In this document: positions 48,179-56,208 of the stretch, piece after piece
Numbering within the stretch: the stretch's first letter is position 1
How the letters are laid out: each line of letters starts with the position of its first letter
Assembly: GCF_000744255.1 (NCBI RefSeq)
Contig: NZ_JQLO01000001.1
Coordinates: 1,674,001-1,738,000 of the forward strand
DNA length: 64,000 nt
Direction: 5' to 3'
Source: Carnobacterium divergens DSM 20623
GTDB lineage: Bacteria; Bacillota; Bacilli; Lactobacillales; Carnobacteriaceae
Made by a program: the position numbers and the translations under genes
The notes under the pieces: model-generated
What the model was told of the DNA's origin: nothing
The model's input: the letters and a program-made list of their open reading frames with translations, nothing else
Database searches by the model: none

Positions 48179-48997
48179 CTATCCAAAGTGTCCTGATACA
48201 TAGTCTTCTGTCGACTGAATCTTAGGTCGTGTAAAGACTTTTCTAGTTTCATCGTATTCAATCACATTTCCCATGTAGAAAAAGGCTGTATAGTCACTGA
48301 TACGAGCAGCTTGTTGCATATTATGCGTCACAATTACAATTGTGTAATGTTCTTTTAAAGAAAGTAACGTATCTTCTACCTTGCTTGTTGAAATTGGGTC
48401 TAATGCACTTGCGGGCTCATCTAGTAACAGTATATCAGGTTTCATTGCAATGGCTCTAGCAATACACAAACGTTGTTGTTGGCCACCTGATAACGCTAAT
48501 GCACTTTTATGCAAATTATCTTTGACTTGGTCCCATAGTGCTGCTTGTTTTAAACTGGTTTCGACAATTTCATCTAATTCATTTTTATCTTTCATGCCAT
48601 GACGTTTTAATGCAAATGTAATATTTTCATAAATTGATTTACTAAATGGGTTGGGACGTTGAAAAACCATGCCGATATTTTTACGCATTTCATACACATC
48701 AATATTATCGGCATTAACGTCAATTCCTTGATACATGATCTCACCCGTTACTTTAGTACCCGAAATTTCATCATTCATACGGTTCAACGCACGTAAGTAA
48801 GTTGATTTCCCACAGCCACTTGGACCAATTAATGAAGCAATTTTATTTTTTTCAAATTCTAAAGAAACACCTTTAATGGCTTCATTTTGACCATACCATA
48901 CATGAAGATCATTGGTTTTTAAAGCGACATCTTGACCACGATCCATTTTAAAAATATTGGTTTCAAGCTGATTTTGTTGTTCTAACAAGTTATTCAC
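48179..48997 (-). CDS. pstB1: Phosphate ABC transporter ATP-binding protein, first copy
   Basis: A 272-residue PstB with a longer N-terminal extension (about 20 residues more than its neighbour, starting MNNLLEQQNQLETNIFKM). Walker A is GPSGCGKST, the signature [16 protein letters not shown], Walker B ILLLDEPASALDP and the H loop [14 protein letters not shown]. It is clearly homologous to pstB2 but has diverged well beyond a recent duplication. It follows pstA by 29 bases. Confidence 0.95.
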   Translation of the reverse strand: MNNLLEQQNQLETNIFKMDRGQDVALKTNDLHVWYGQNEAIKGVSLEFEKNKIASLIGPSGCGKSTYLRALNRMNDEISGTKVTGEIMYQGIDVNADNIDVYEMRKNIGMVFQRPNPFSKSIYENITFALKRHGMKDKNELDEIVETSLKQAALWDQVKDNLHKSALALSGGQQQRLCIARAIAMKPDILLLDEPASALDPISTSKVEDTLLSLKEHYTIVIVTHNMQQAARISDYTAFFYMGNVIEYDETRKVFTRPKIQSTEDYVSGHFG

Positions 48998-49026
48998 TCC
49001 TTAATCGTAGCTTTTCTAGTTAACTA

Positions 49027-49911
49027 TTAAGCGGATGTTGCTTTTTTATGGATCCATTTACCTAAGAAACGAGCAAGGAAATTGAATAGTAGCACCGCGA
49101 TAATCAAAACAGCTGATGCTCCTGCTGAAACGGCTGCCGCGTCAGGCATGATTCCTTCACTATTTACTTTCCAAATATGAACAGCTAACGTTTCTGCTGG
49201 ACGCAATGGATTTAATGGACTTGCAATATATAGTGGATTCCAATTTGTAAAATCCAATGCTGGTGCACTTTGACCCGCTGTATAAATTAACGCCGCTGCT
49301 TCACCAAAAACACGTCCGGCTGCTAAAATCATCCCAGTTAAAATACCAGGCAACGCAGCAGGTGTAATAATGCGCGTGACAGTCTCCCAGCGTGACAAAC
49401 CAAGTGCTAGACCAGCTTCTCTTTGAGTAGAAGGAATCGCACGTAAAGAGTCTTCTACAGTTCTAGTTAATAGTGGAAGATTAAATAATGTTAATGCAAG
49501 GGCACCTGATAAAATTGAAAAACCAAACCCCAATTGTACAACAAAAATTAAAAAACCAAAAAGTCCGACTACAATTGAAGGCAGTGAACTTAATACTTCA
49601 ATTGCTGTTCTAACAAAATCAGTAATCCAATTTTTCTTCGCGTATTCTGAGAGATAAATTCCTGCTCCTAATGAGATAGGAATACTGATCATCATTGTTA
49701 AAATCAAAAGATAGAAGGAATTGAATAATTGAATCCCTATTCCGCCACCTTTTTCAAATGTTTTTGCTGGTTTTGTTAAAAAGTCCCATGAAAGATGAGG
49801 AATTCCGCGCCATAAAATAAACGCTAATAAACTGAATAAAATCAATACAATTATTCCAGAAATAATATATAAAATGCTAACTGCAAGTTTATCTGCTCTT
49901 TTGGCATTCAT
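49027..49911 (-). CDS. pstA: Phosphate ABC transporter permease PstA
   Basis: A 294-residue inner membrane subunit with six predicted helices and the EAA loop ALGLSRWETVTRIITPAALPGILTG for contact with PstB. The N-terminal LLAFILWRGIPHLSWDFL and the C-terminal NFLARFLGKWIHKK are typical. Its start codon directly abuts the pstC stop codon, with no spacer, so the two halves of the permease are translated in step. Confidence 0.95.
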   Translation of the reverse strand: MNAKRADKLAVSILYIISGIIVLILFSLLAFILWRGIPHLSWDFLTKPAKTFEKGGGIGIQLFNSFYLLILTMMISIPISLGAGIYLSEYAKKNWITDFVRTAIEVLSSLPSIVVGLFGFLIFVVQLGFGFSILSGALALTLFNLPLLTRTVEDSLRAIPSTQREAGLALGLSRWETVTRIITPAALPGILTGMILAAGRVFGEAAALIYTAGQSAPALDFTNWNPLYIASPLNPLRPAETLAVHIWKVNSEGIMPDAAAVSAGASAVLIIAVLLFNFLARFLGKWIHKKATSA

Positions 49912-50832
49912 CTATTTAACAGCTCCTTTTTTACCAATCATACGGATGGCAATATTGAAAATCAATGACATCACTAACAAAATAAGTGCTAATGACCATA
50001 GGACATTGTTTTCTAATGATCCCATGACCGTATTTCCCATTCCCATTGTTAAAATACTTGTTAAAGTTGATGCCGGTGATACTAAATCTTTTGGCATTAA
50101 AGCTGCATTCCCTACAACCATTTGAATGGCTAAGGCTTCACCAAAAGCGCGAGCCATCCCGAAAACAACTGAAGTTAAAATACCGGGTACCGCAGCACGC
50201 AAAACAACTTTATAAATCGTTTGCCATCTTGTAGCACCTAGTGCCAATGATGCTTCTCGATAATGAGTTGGAACTGAATTTAGTGCATCCACAGTCATAC
50301 TTGTTACCGTTGGTAAAATCATAACGAATAAGACAAAGGTTCCTGCTAAAATACCAAACCCACTCCCACCAAATGTATTTCGTACAAATGGAACGATCAC
50401 TGTTAAGCCAATAAAACCATAAACAACAGAAGGAATCCCCACCAACAATTCAATCACAGGCTGTAAAACCTTTTTGCCTGTCTTTGGAGAAATCTCTGTC
50501 ATAAAAATAGCTGCTCCTAAAGCAAATGGGGTTGCCACAATTGCTGACAGCAATGTTACAACAAAGGAACCTGTAATCATTGGTAACGCGCCAACAAGTG
50601 GTTGACCGTCTGCTCCCTTAGCACTTGGATTCCAAACGGTTCCCGTTAGAAACGCCCAAAGGGACACTTTATTAGTAGTAAACGTAGCAATTCCCTTACT
50701 TGCTACAAAATATAAAATCGATGCAACAACTAACACGATAAAGGCAATACAGATAAAGCTAATACTTTTACCAATTGTTTCTAATTTTGACTTCTTTGAT
50801 TTTTTTAACAGTCGTTCATGAATTTCTTCCAA
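49912..50832 (-). CDS. pstC: Phosphate ABC transporter permease PstC
   Basis: A 306-residue membrane subunit pairing with PstA, with six predicted helices and the EAA loop ALGATRWQTIYKVVLRAAVPGILTS. PstC-type landmarks include GALPMITGSFVVTLLSAIVATPFALGAAIFMTE. The start is set at a TTG (50832, before EEIHERLLKKS), because AAGGAGGG lies 6 bases upstream; no ATG is well placed. It lies about 200 bases after pstS1, with a hairpin between. Confidence 0.92.
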   Translation of the reverse strand: MEEIHERLLKKSKKSKLETIGKSISFICIAFIVLVVASILYFVASKGIATFTTNKVSLWAFLTGTVWNPSAKGADGQPLVGALPMITGSFVVTLLSAIVATPFALGAAIFMTEISPKTGKKVLQPVIELLVGIPSVVYGFIGLTVIVPFVRNTFGGSGFGILAGTFVLFVMILPTVTSMTVDALNSVPTHYREASLALGATRWQTIYKVVLRAAVPGILTSVVFGMARAFGEALAIQMVVGNAALMPKDLVSPASTLTSILTMGMGNTVMGSLENNVLWSLALILLVMSLIFNIAIRMIGKKGAVK

Positions 50833-50974
50833 AAGAAACCCTCCTTTATTGAATGTCTCACAACGTAACGGTCTTGCTATCAAACAGCCTTTTTTATTGA
50901 CCTTAAGGCTCTCACTTAAGTAAATAATACTGGAAATCTCTTTAAATTACGACTTTAAACTTTTTTAATCAATG

Positions 50975-51010
50975 GAAAAGGCGACTGCTAAAACCCTCAG
51001 CCGCCTTTTC
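50975..51010 (-). terminator. Intercistronic hairpin between pstS1 and pstC
   Basis: GAAAAGGCGACTG pairs with CAGCCGCCTTTTC with one mismatch. The minus-strand sequence after the stem (CATTGATTAAAA) lacks a T run, so it more likely protects the pstS mRNA end or gives partial termination. This would keep the binding proteins more abundant than the permease. Confidence 0.65.
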
Positions 51011-51032
51011 TCATTAAACTAAATTTCTTAGT

Positions 51033-51935
51033 CTATTTGATTACTCCATCATGACTGCGTTCAACTTTCATTGAACTGATAGGAAGGTAACCTAATTTTT
51101 TAACAACGCCTTTTTGAACCTCATCTGTTAGCATGTAGTCTAAGAATGCTTGAACATCTTCAGATGGTTTGCCTTTTGTATACATATGCTCGTAAGACCA
51201 AATTGTCCAAGAGTTGTCTGCTACATTTTTTTCAGTTGGTTCTACATTATCAACGGATAACGCTAAAAGACTGTCGTCAAAATAAGAGAATGCCAAGTAA
51301 CTGATTGCTCCAGGTGTTTCAGAAACAATTTTACGAACAGCACCCGATGAATCTTGCTCTTGAGCTTGGATTGCTTTTTGTCCATCTAATGCCCATTTTT
51401 CAAAAGACGCTCGTGTTCCACTTCCGCTTGCACGATTTAAAACAACGATACTTTGATCTTTCCCCCCCACTTCGTTCCAGTTGGTAATTTTTCCAGTAAA
51501 GATATCAATCAGTTGTTGTTTAGAGATTGATTTAACGCCTACATTCTTATTCACAACAGGTCCCATGCCTACAACGGCAACCTTATGATCAACAAGAGCC
51601 TTAGCATCTACGCCTTCTTTTTCTTCAGCAAATACATCTGAGTTTCCAATTGTAACGGAGCCGTTTGATACTTGGCTTAATCCAGTTCCACTTCCGCCAC
51701 CTTGAACGGTAATCGTGTTCCCTGGGTTGGCTGTTGAATATTCTTCTGCAGCAGCTTCTACTAGTGGTTGTAAAGCCGTTGAACCCACTGCAGTAATTGT
51801 TTCTGTTGGTGCACTATTTTTTTCGCTTGATTGTGAGCTTGCTGATGAATCTGTTTTATTTCCTCCACAAGCTACTAATGTTAAACCTAAACCTACTGTG
51901 AAAACAACTTTTGCTAAGTTATTAACTTTCATCAT
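51033..51935 (-). CDS. pstS1: Phosphate-binding lipoprotein PstS, copy 1
   Basis: A 300-residue phosphate-binding protein with a lipobox VACGG near residue 23, then a Ser/Glu-rich linker and the PstS fold. The phosphate site shows as GSTALQPLVEAAAEEY, the glycine-rich GGGSGTGLSQV, and RASGSGTRASFEKW. It is a close paralogue of the upstream pstS2: the glycine-rich loop, the VFAEEKEG(V/I)DA segment and NxWTIWSYEHMYTKG are nearly identical in both. It has its own Pho-box-like promoter. Two adjacent ATGs are possible starts. Confidence 0.95.
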   Translation of the reverse strand: MMKVNNLAKVVFTVGLGLTLVACGGNKTDSSASSQSSEKNSAPTETITAVGSTALQPLVEAAAEEYSTANPGNTITVQGGGSGTGLSQVSNGSVTIGNSDVFAEEKEGVDAKALVDHKVAVVGMGPVVNKNVGVKSISKQQLIDIFTGKITNWNEVGGKDQSIVVLNRASGSGTRASFEKWALDGQKAIQAQEQDSSGAVRKIVSETPGAISYLAFSYFDDSLLALSVDNVEPTEKNVADNSWTIWSYEHMYTKGKPSEDVQAFLDYMLTDEVQKGVVKKLGYLPISSMKVERSHDGVIK

Positions 51936-52009
51936 TATCCATCCTTTTCCAAAGCAATGTTAGACGTCCTTTATTTTTCTCTCGTCCACAACTTTATCTT
52001 AAGGTTTGA

Positions 52010-52079
52010 ATATTAATTTTGATTTCTTTTTGTGTAAGCTTTGTGTATCTCTTTGTAAAGTTTCGTTTCGCTTTGTAAG
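52010..52079 (-). promoter_or_regulatory. Pho-box-like array and promoter of pstS1
   Basis: On the plus strand TGTAAG, TGTATC, TGTAAA and TGTAAG occur at 52033, 52044, 52054 and 52074, steps of 11, 10 and 20. Read on the minus strand these are TTTACA-type PhoP half-sites. CTTACA, 17 bases, TAATAT (-10 at 52010-52015) could be the promoter. The region is intergenic, so pstS1 can be expressed on its own. Confidence 0.6.
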
Positions 52080-52086
52080 GAAACGG

Positions 52087-52953
52087 CTACTCAATTGGAC
52101 TAACGGCTCCATCAACTGTTCTTGTTACTTTCATATCAGCAGAAGGTAGATACCCTAATTTTTTTACAACTGTTTTTTGAATATCAGGTGATAAAATGAA
52201 TTCAATAAAATCTTTTGTTAATCCTGTTGGCTCTCCTTTTGTATACATATGCTCGTAAGACCAAATCGTCCATTTATTCGTTGTTACATTTTTATCTGTT
52301 GGTTCCACGCCATCAATTGATAGAGCCTTAACCGTATCATTGACGTATGAAAATGCCACATAACTGATAGCCCCTGGTGTATCTCCTACAATTTGGCGAA
52401 CCATTCCTGTTGAATCTTGTTCTTGGGCTTGGATACTTTCTTTCCCGTCTAAGGCCCATTTTTCAAAAGTAGAGCGTGTTCCACTTCCTGTTGCACGATT
52501 TAAAATAACTATTTTTAAATCTTTTCCGCCTACTTCTTTCCAATTCTTGATTTTTCCAGTAAAAATATCTTGTAATTCTTTTTTAGTTAATTCTTTTACT
52601 CCTACGCCTTTATTCACGATTGGTGTAATCCCAACAACCGCTACTCTGTGATCTACTAGTGCAGTCGCGTCAATGCCTTCTTTTTCTTCAGCAAACACAT
52701 CTGAATTTCCAATATTTACCGCACCACTTGCAACCTGACTTAAGCCTGTTCCACTTCCGCCACCTTGAACATTGATAAATTTACCTAAATGAGCAGTTGC
52801 AAATTCTTCACCTGCTGCCTCCACGAGGGGCTGTAAAGCTGAAGAACCAACTACAGTAATTGATTCGCCGCGGTCAACACCTTTTCCTCCACATGCTGCT
52901 ACTAAAAATAGGGAAGAAAGAAATACTAGAAGGGCAGTTTTTTTTAATTTCAT
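52087..52953 (-). CDS. pstS2: Phosphate-binding lipoprotein PstS, copy 2 (first gene of the operon)
   Basis: A 288-residue PstS with a lipoprotein signal ending in VAACGG (Cys near 21). Ligand-site segments are GSSALQPLVEAAGEE, GGGSGTGLSQV and RATGSGTRSTFEKW. It lacks the Ser-rich linker of its neighbour. First gene of the pst operon, with a Pho-box array and -10 just upstream and AAGGAGG as ribosome site. Similarity to pstS1 over most of its length points to tandem duplication. Confidence 0.95.
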   Translation of the reverse strand: MKLKKTALLVFLSSLFLVAACGGKGVDRGESITVVGSSALQPLVEAAGEEFATAHLGKFINVQGGGSGTGLSQVASGAVNIGNSDVFAEEKEGIDATALVDHRVAVVGITPIVNKGVGVKELTKKELQDIFTGKIKNWKEVGGKDLKIVILNRATGSGTRSTFEKWALDGKESIQAQEQDSTGMVRQIVGDTPGAISYVAFSYVNDTVKALSIDGVEPTDKNVTTNKWTIWSYEHMYTKGEPTGLTKDFIEFILSPDIQKTVVKKLGYLPSADMKVTRTVDGAVSPIE

Positions 52954-52997
52954 CTAAATAAAACCTCCTTTTTATCATAATCAGACAATTCATCTCT

Positions 52998-53064
52998 ATC
53001 ATACCTTAACATTGTAAAATCTATTCTCTCCTTTTGTAAATTTTATGTAAAGGCAATTTGTAAG
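52998..53064 (-). promoter_or_regulatory. Pho box array and promoter of the pst operon
   Basis: On the plus strand TGTAAA occurs at 53013, 53035 and 53046 (steps of 22 and 11), with a weaker TGTAAG at 53059. As minus-strand TTTACA repeats with an 11-bp period, these fit the PhoP direct-repeat consensus. The -10 is TATGAT (52998-53003), 9 bases from the nearest repeat, and no normal -35 is present, as expected for a PhoP-activated promoter. The start would lie about 40 bases before the pstS2 ATG. Confidence 0.8.
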
Positions 53065-53146
53065 GTGATTTCTTATTTGTCATTTTTATTAATAAAAAGT
53101 GATTATTATCTTGCTTTTCTATTGATTTATGATTGGCTTTTTTATT

Positions 53147-53175
53147 TTGTTTTTTTAATTTTTTTATGTTATTCT
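53147..53175 (+). promoter_or_regulatory. Promoter of the small divergent ORF
   Basis: TTGTTT, 17 bases, TATTCT with an extended TGT before the -10 (53147-53152 and 53170-53175). It points away from pstS2, and its predicted start gives a leader of about 40 bases. Confidence 0.65.
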
Positions 53176-53223
53176 AAGTTACACAACTGATAGATGCTTT
53201 AATCTTTTTCTTAAGGAGGAATC

Positions 53224-53361
53224 ATGAGCATGGAAAAAAATCAAAGTTTTGTTGATGGGTTGATTGAATCGATTGTGAAAAAGGCGCCCCTTTACGCTAA
53301 AAACACAACAGATCATTCAAGTAAAACTGACAACAAGAAAGATTCATCGAAAAAAAAATAA
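53224..53361 (+). CDS. Small 45-residue protein of unknown function in the pho region
   Basis: An ORF of 45 codons (MSMEKNQSFVDGL to KKDSSKKK) with a strong AAGGAGG 5 bases before the ATG, an extended -10 promoter and its own terminator. The gene-like layout makes it likely to be real despite its size. Residues of about 9-23 (FVDGLIESIVKKAPL) could form an amphipathic helix, and the rest is polar and very rich in Lys, Ser and Asp. It has no membrane segment or Cys. It is divergent from the pst operon and shares its regulatory region. No family was recognised. The ATG two codons later (MEKNQS) is an alternative start. Confidence 0.7.
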   Translation: MSMEKNQSFVDGLIESIVKKAPLYAKNTTDHSSKTDNKKDSSKKK

Positions 53362-53404
53362 ATACTTATACAATTATTGTAACTTATTTATTTAACTCCC
53401 CTTT

Positions 53405-53437
53405 AAAAAGACTCTCTTAAAAAAGAAAGTCTTTTTT
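53405..53437 (+). terminator. Rho-independent terminator of the small ORF
   Basis: AAAAAGACT pairs with AGTCTTTTT, extended inward by TCTT/AAGA across a C-A mismatch, and ends in a T run. Confidence 0.85.
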
Positions 53438-53438
53438 A

Positions 53439-53641
53439 TTTTAAAAAAATGTTATTTTATACTATTTGAATATTCCATTCATCCCCATGAATATATTATT
53501 TAATTGATTATTTTATTTATCTTGTTAAAAATCTATCGAAGTTCCTTTAAATCAACTGAAAAGGGCTTTTTTTTTAAGTCTAAATTTTTTAGTTCCATTT
53601 TATTTGAAAATATATTTTCATTCTATTGTTATTTTATAAAG
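53439..53641. other. AT-rich intergenic stretch between the small ORF and phoR terminators
   Basis: Very AT-rich DNA with a 14-bp palindrome GAAAATATATTTTC near 53605. No ribosome site precedes any ORF here; a 73-codon open frame at 53504 is low-complexity (Phe, Lys, Ile) and runs through the terminator, so it is not called. Nothing else is seen. Confidence 0.5.
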
Positions 53642-53683
53642 AAAAAACCCATCAAAATAGATAACTATTTTGATGGGTTTTTC
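53642..53683 (-). terminator. Rho-independent terminator of phoPR
   Basis: A perfect 18-bp stem with an ATAA loop directly after the phoR stop codon, with A and T runs on both sides so it may work in both directions. Confidence 0.93.
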
Positions 53684-55459
53684 TCAATCTTGAAATGGCA
53701 ATCGAACAGTAAAAATAGTTCCTAAACCAAGTTTGCTAGTTACTTCAATAGTGCCATTAAAATTTTCAACTAAATATTTTACAATAGATAAACCTAAGCC
53801 TGTTCCACCTGAATTTCGACTACGAGCTTTATCAACCCTGTAAAAACGTTCAAAAATCCGATCCAATTCATCTTCTGGAATGCCCATTCCATTATCTTTA
53901 ACTTCAATAATCGCTTCAGTTAGAGTTTGAGTAACGGTCACTTCAATTTTTCCACCTATTCCTGTATAGGCAATGGCATTACTAATTAAATTGGTAAGAA
54001 TCTGTTTTAAACGACTAATATCACCATTTAAATAGGTAATTTCTGTATCAGTTAAAATTAAGGTCATTTTTTTGTGTTCTGCTTCTTTTTTTACTAATCT
54101 AAAGCTTGATAAAATCGCCTCTTGGATATTGATACGCTCAATTTTTAAAGGGACTTGTTTTTGTTCTAATTTTGACAGCTCTAAAATATCGTTAACTAAA
54201 AGATCCAAGCGACTGCTCTCTGTGTACATAATCTCTAAAAACTGTTTTAATACAGTTTTATCTTCCATAGCACCGTCTAATAAAGTTTCAGAAAATCCTT
54301 TTAAAGCAGTAACCGGTGTTCTTAATTCATGGGAAGCATTTGTAACAAAATCACTTTTAACTTTCTCCAGTTTTCTAATCTCAGTAATGTCATATAATAA
54401 AACAATCATATTCAATTCACCTTTAATTTTACCAGTAATTGGCACAATATTAGCATCTACAATATGTTCTTCTGGATAGTAAAAATAAATTTCATTATTT
54501 TGTGGTTTTTTTTGTCTGTAGCCTTGTTCAATAATTTGACTTAAACCATAGCTTTTAGTAGCTTCTACATAGGATTTACCTAACAAATCAGTTAATTTTT
54601 CACCTAAAATCCCTTCCATTGCAGGATTCATTAATTGAACTTTACGCTCGTCATCTAACAGCATAACTCCAATGACTAAGTGATTGATTAAACTATTTAT
54701 TCGCTCGTCATTTTGCGCAATCTCAAACATTTGATCTTCAAGACTGTTCGCTAAATGGTTGATAACAGATCCTAGTTCGGCAATTTCACCGTATCCTTTT
54801 CCATTGTAGCGATTATGATAGCGATTTTCAGATAAATCGGTTGCAACACTCATCACTTCTTCAATAGGCTTTACAATTCTTTTAGTTGTAACTAAAGTTA
54901 AAACAATTCCTAAAATCATGACACCAATAACAAAAATTAATAAAGACAACTTAATTTGTTTATTTAGTTGTGTCATTTCAGCAATTGGTTTGGACAAACG
55001 TAAGACACTCACTAATTGGCCTGATGCGTTCTTCAATGGTACTGCAACATAATAGAGGGTTGTTTTAGAGGTTGTACTTGAACGTTCTGAAATAGCCTCT
55101 GATTTGCCCTTTAGGACCTCTTTTATTTCAGGCCTTTCTAGGTGATTCTCTATTACTTTTTTAGAATTATCAGATTCATATTCCACGGTACCGTCAATAC
55201 TTATCAATGTAATTCGCTCTTTGTCATTTTTTTCTACATTCTTTAATTGTTCTTTTATTTTTCCAAAATCAAGATTATCTAAATTTTTCTGGTCAATTAA
55301 GCTGCGAATCGTTTTAGCATTTTCAACCAACTGACTGCTTTGTGTTTCAAGAGCATATTCTTTTAATAATGAACTCGAGAAAATTCCAATACATAAACTT
55401 AGCAAACTAAATATTAAAATAAAAATTGCTAAAATACGAAATTGTAATTTTTTCATCAT
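53684..55459 (-). CDS. phoR: Phosphate-responsive sensor histidine kinase PhoR (PnpS)
   Basis: A 591-residue sensor kinase. The first membrane helix (about 8-28) is followed by an extracellular domain (about 29-168), a second helix (about 170-192), a HAMP linker, a PAS domain (about 255-350), and HisKA with the phosphorylated His in FVTNASHELRTP. The ATPase part has N (LISNAIAYT), G1 (DNGMGIP), F and G2 (GGTGLGLSI) boxes. With PhoP and PhoU it senses phosphate through the Pst complex. ATGA overlaps the phoP stop, so translation is coupled. The intact PAS and outer domain match the longer Bacillus type. Confidence 0.94.
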   Translation of the reverse strand: MMKKLQFRILAIFILIFSLLSLCIGIFSSSLLKEYALETQSSQLVENAKTIRSLIDQKNLDNLDFGKIKEQLKNVEKNDKERITLISIDGTVEYESDNSKKVIENHLERPEIKEVLKGKSEAISERSSTTSKTTLYYVAVPLKNASGQLVSVLRLSKPIAEMTQLNKQIKLSLLIFVIGVMILGIVLTLVTTKRIVKPIEEVMSVATDLSENRYHNRYNGKGYGEIAELGSVINHLANSLEDQMFEIAQNDERINSLINHLVIGVMLLDDERKVQLMNPAMEGILGEKLTDLLGKSYVEATKSYGLSQIIEQGYRQKKPQNNEIYFYYPEEHIVDANIVPITGKIKGELNMIVLLYDITEIRKLEKVKSDFVTNASHELRTPVTALKGFSETLLDGAMEDKTVLKQFLEIMYTESSRLDLLVNDILELSKLEQKQVPLKIERINIQEAILSSFRLVKKEAEHKKMTLILTDTEITYLNGDISRLKQILTNLISNAIAYTGIGGKIEVTVTQTLTEAIIEVKDNGMGIPEDELDRIFERFYRVDKARSRNSGGTGLGLSIVKYLVENFNGTIEVTSKLGLGTIFTVRLPFQD

Positions 55460-56172
55460 TTAGGAACCTCAAATTTATAACCGAAACCACGAACCGTTCG
55501 AATATAAGCAGGATTTTTTGTATCTAACTCGATTTTTTCTCTTAAGTGACTGATATGAACATCTACAATTCGAGTTTCTCCTGCATAATCAAAGTTCCAA
55601 ATTGCATCTAGTAATTGTTCGCGACTTAAAATACGATTGACTCGTTTCATCATATATAGAAGCAATTCAAACTCTTTTGGTGTTACTTCTATCGGATTGT
55701 CTCGTACGATTACTTCGTATAATTCAGGAAAAATTTTAATTTCACCAATTGTAACTTCAACTAGTTCTTCTCTCGAATTTTCCTTTTCATCTTCCGCTTT
55801 TCCTCTTGAATTCACTCGTCGCATAATGGCCTTCATACGTGCTAAAACTTCTCGTGGGCTAAAGGGTTTTGTCATATAATCATCAGCACCTAGCTCTAAC
55901 CCAATAATTTTTTCTAACTCATCATCTTTAGCTGTTAAGATCATAATTGGTGTTTCTATTTTTTCTTGTCTTAACTTTTTACAAACTTCCATTCCATCCA
56001 TGGAAGGCAACATTAAATCTAAAATAATAAAAGCATATTTATTTTTTAGTGCTAATTCATAACCTTCTAAACCATCTGTTGCAGTCTGAACGTCATACCC
56101 TGCTTTTTCTAAATTAAATGCTAATAAGGTTAAAATAGACTCTTCATCATCAACAATTAAAACTCTTTTCAT
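55456..56172 (-). CDS. phoP: Phosphate response regulator PhoP (OmpR family)
   Basis: A 238-residue response regulator. The receiver domain has the acidic pair in VLIVDDEES, the phosphorylated Asp in FIILDLMLPSMDG, Thr in MILTAKDD and Lys in YMTKPFS. The C-terminal winged helix (about 140-236) includes PKEFELLLYMMKR and TRIVDVHISHLREKIE for TTTACA-type direct repeats. The start is MKRVLIVDD at 56172 with TTGGAGG upstream; a TTG six codons earlier overlaps the ribosome site. It follows the MinJ-like gene by 36 bases, so the two may share a transcript. Confidence 0.95.
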   Translation of the reverse strand: MKRVLIVDDEESILTLLAFNLEKAGYDVQTATDGLEGYELALKNKYAFIILDLMLPSMDGMEVCKKLRQEKIETPIMILTAKDDELEKIIGLELGADDYMTKPFSPREVLARMKAIMRRVNSRGKAEDEKENSREELVEVTIGEIKIFPELYEVIVRDNPIEVTPKEFELLLYMMKRVNRILSREQLLDAIWNFDYAGETRIVDVHISHLREKIELDTKNPAYIRTVRGFGYKFEVPK

Positions 56173-56208
56173 AATAGGATTAGCCTCCAACTTAATTGTT
56201 TCTTTTCA

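Noticed and set aside
53504-53725. 73-codon plus-strand open frame
   Set aside because: Low-complexity AT-driven sequence, no ribosome site, and it runs through the phoR terminator and into the phoR coding end.
54441-54470. TGGCAC followed by TTAGC as a sigma-54 promoter
   Set aside because: It lies inside phoR in the wrong orientation to any gene start, and the -12 element is imperfect.
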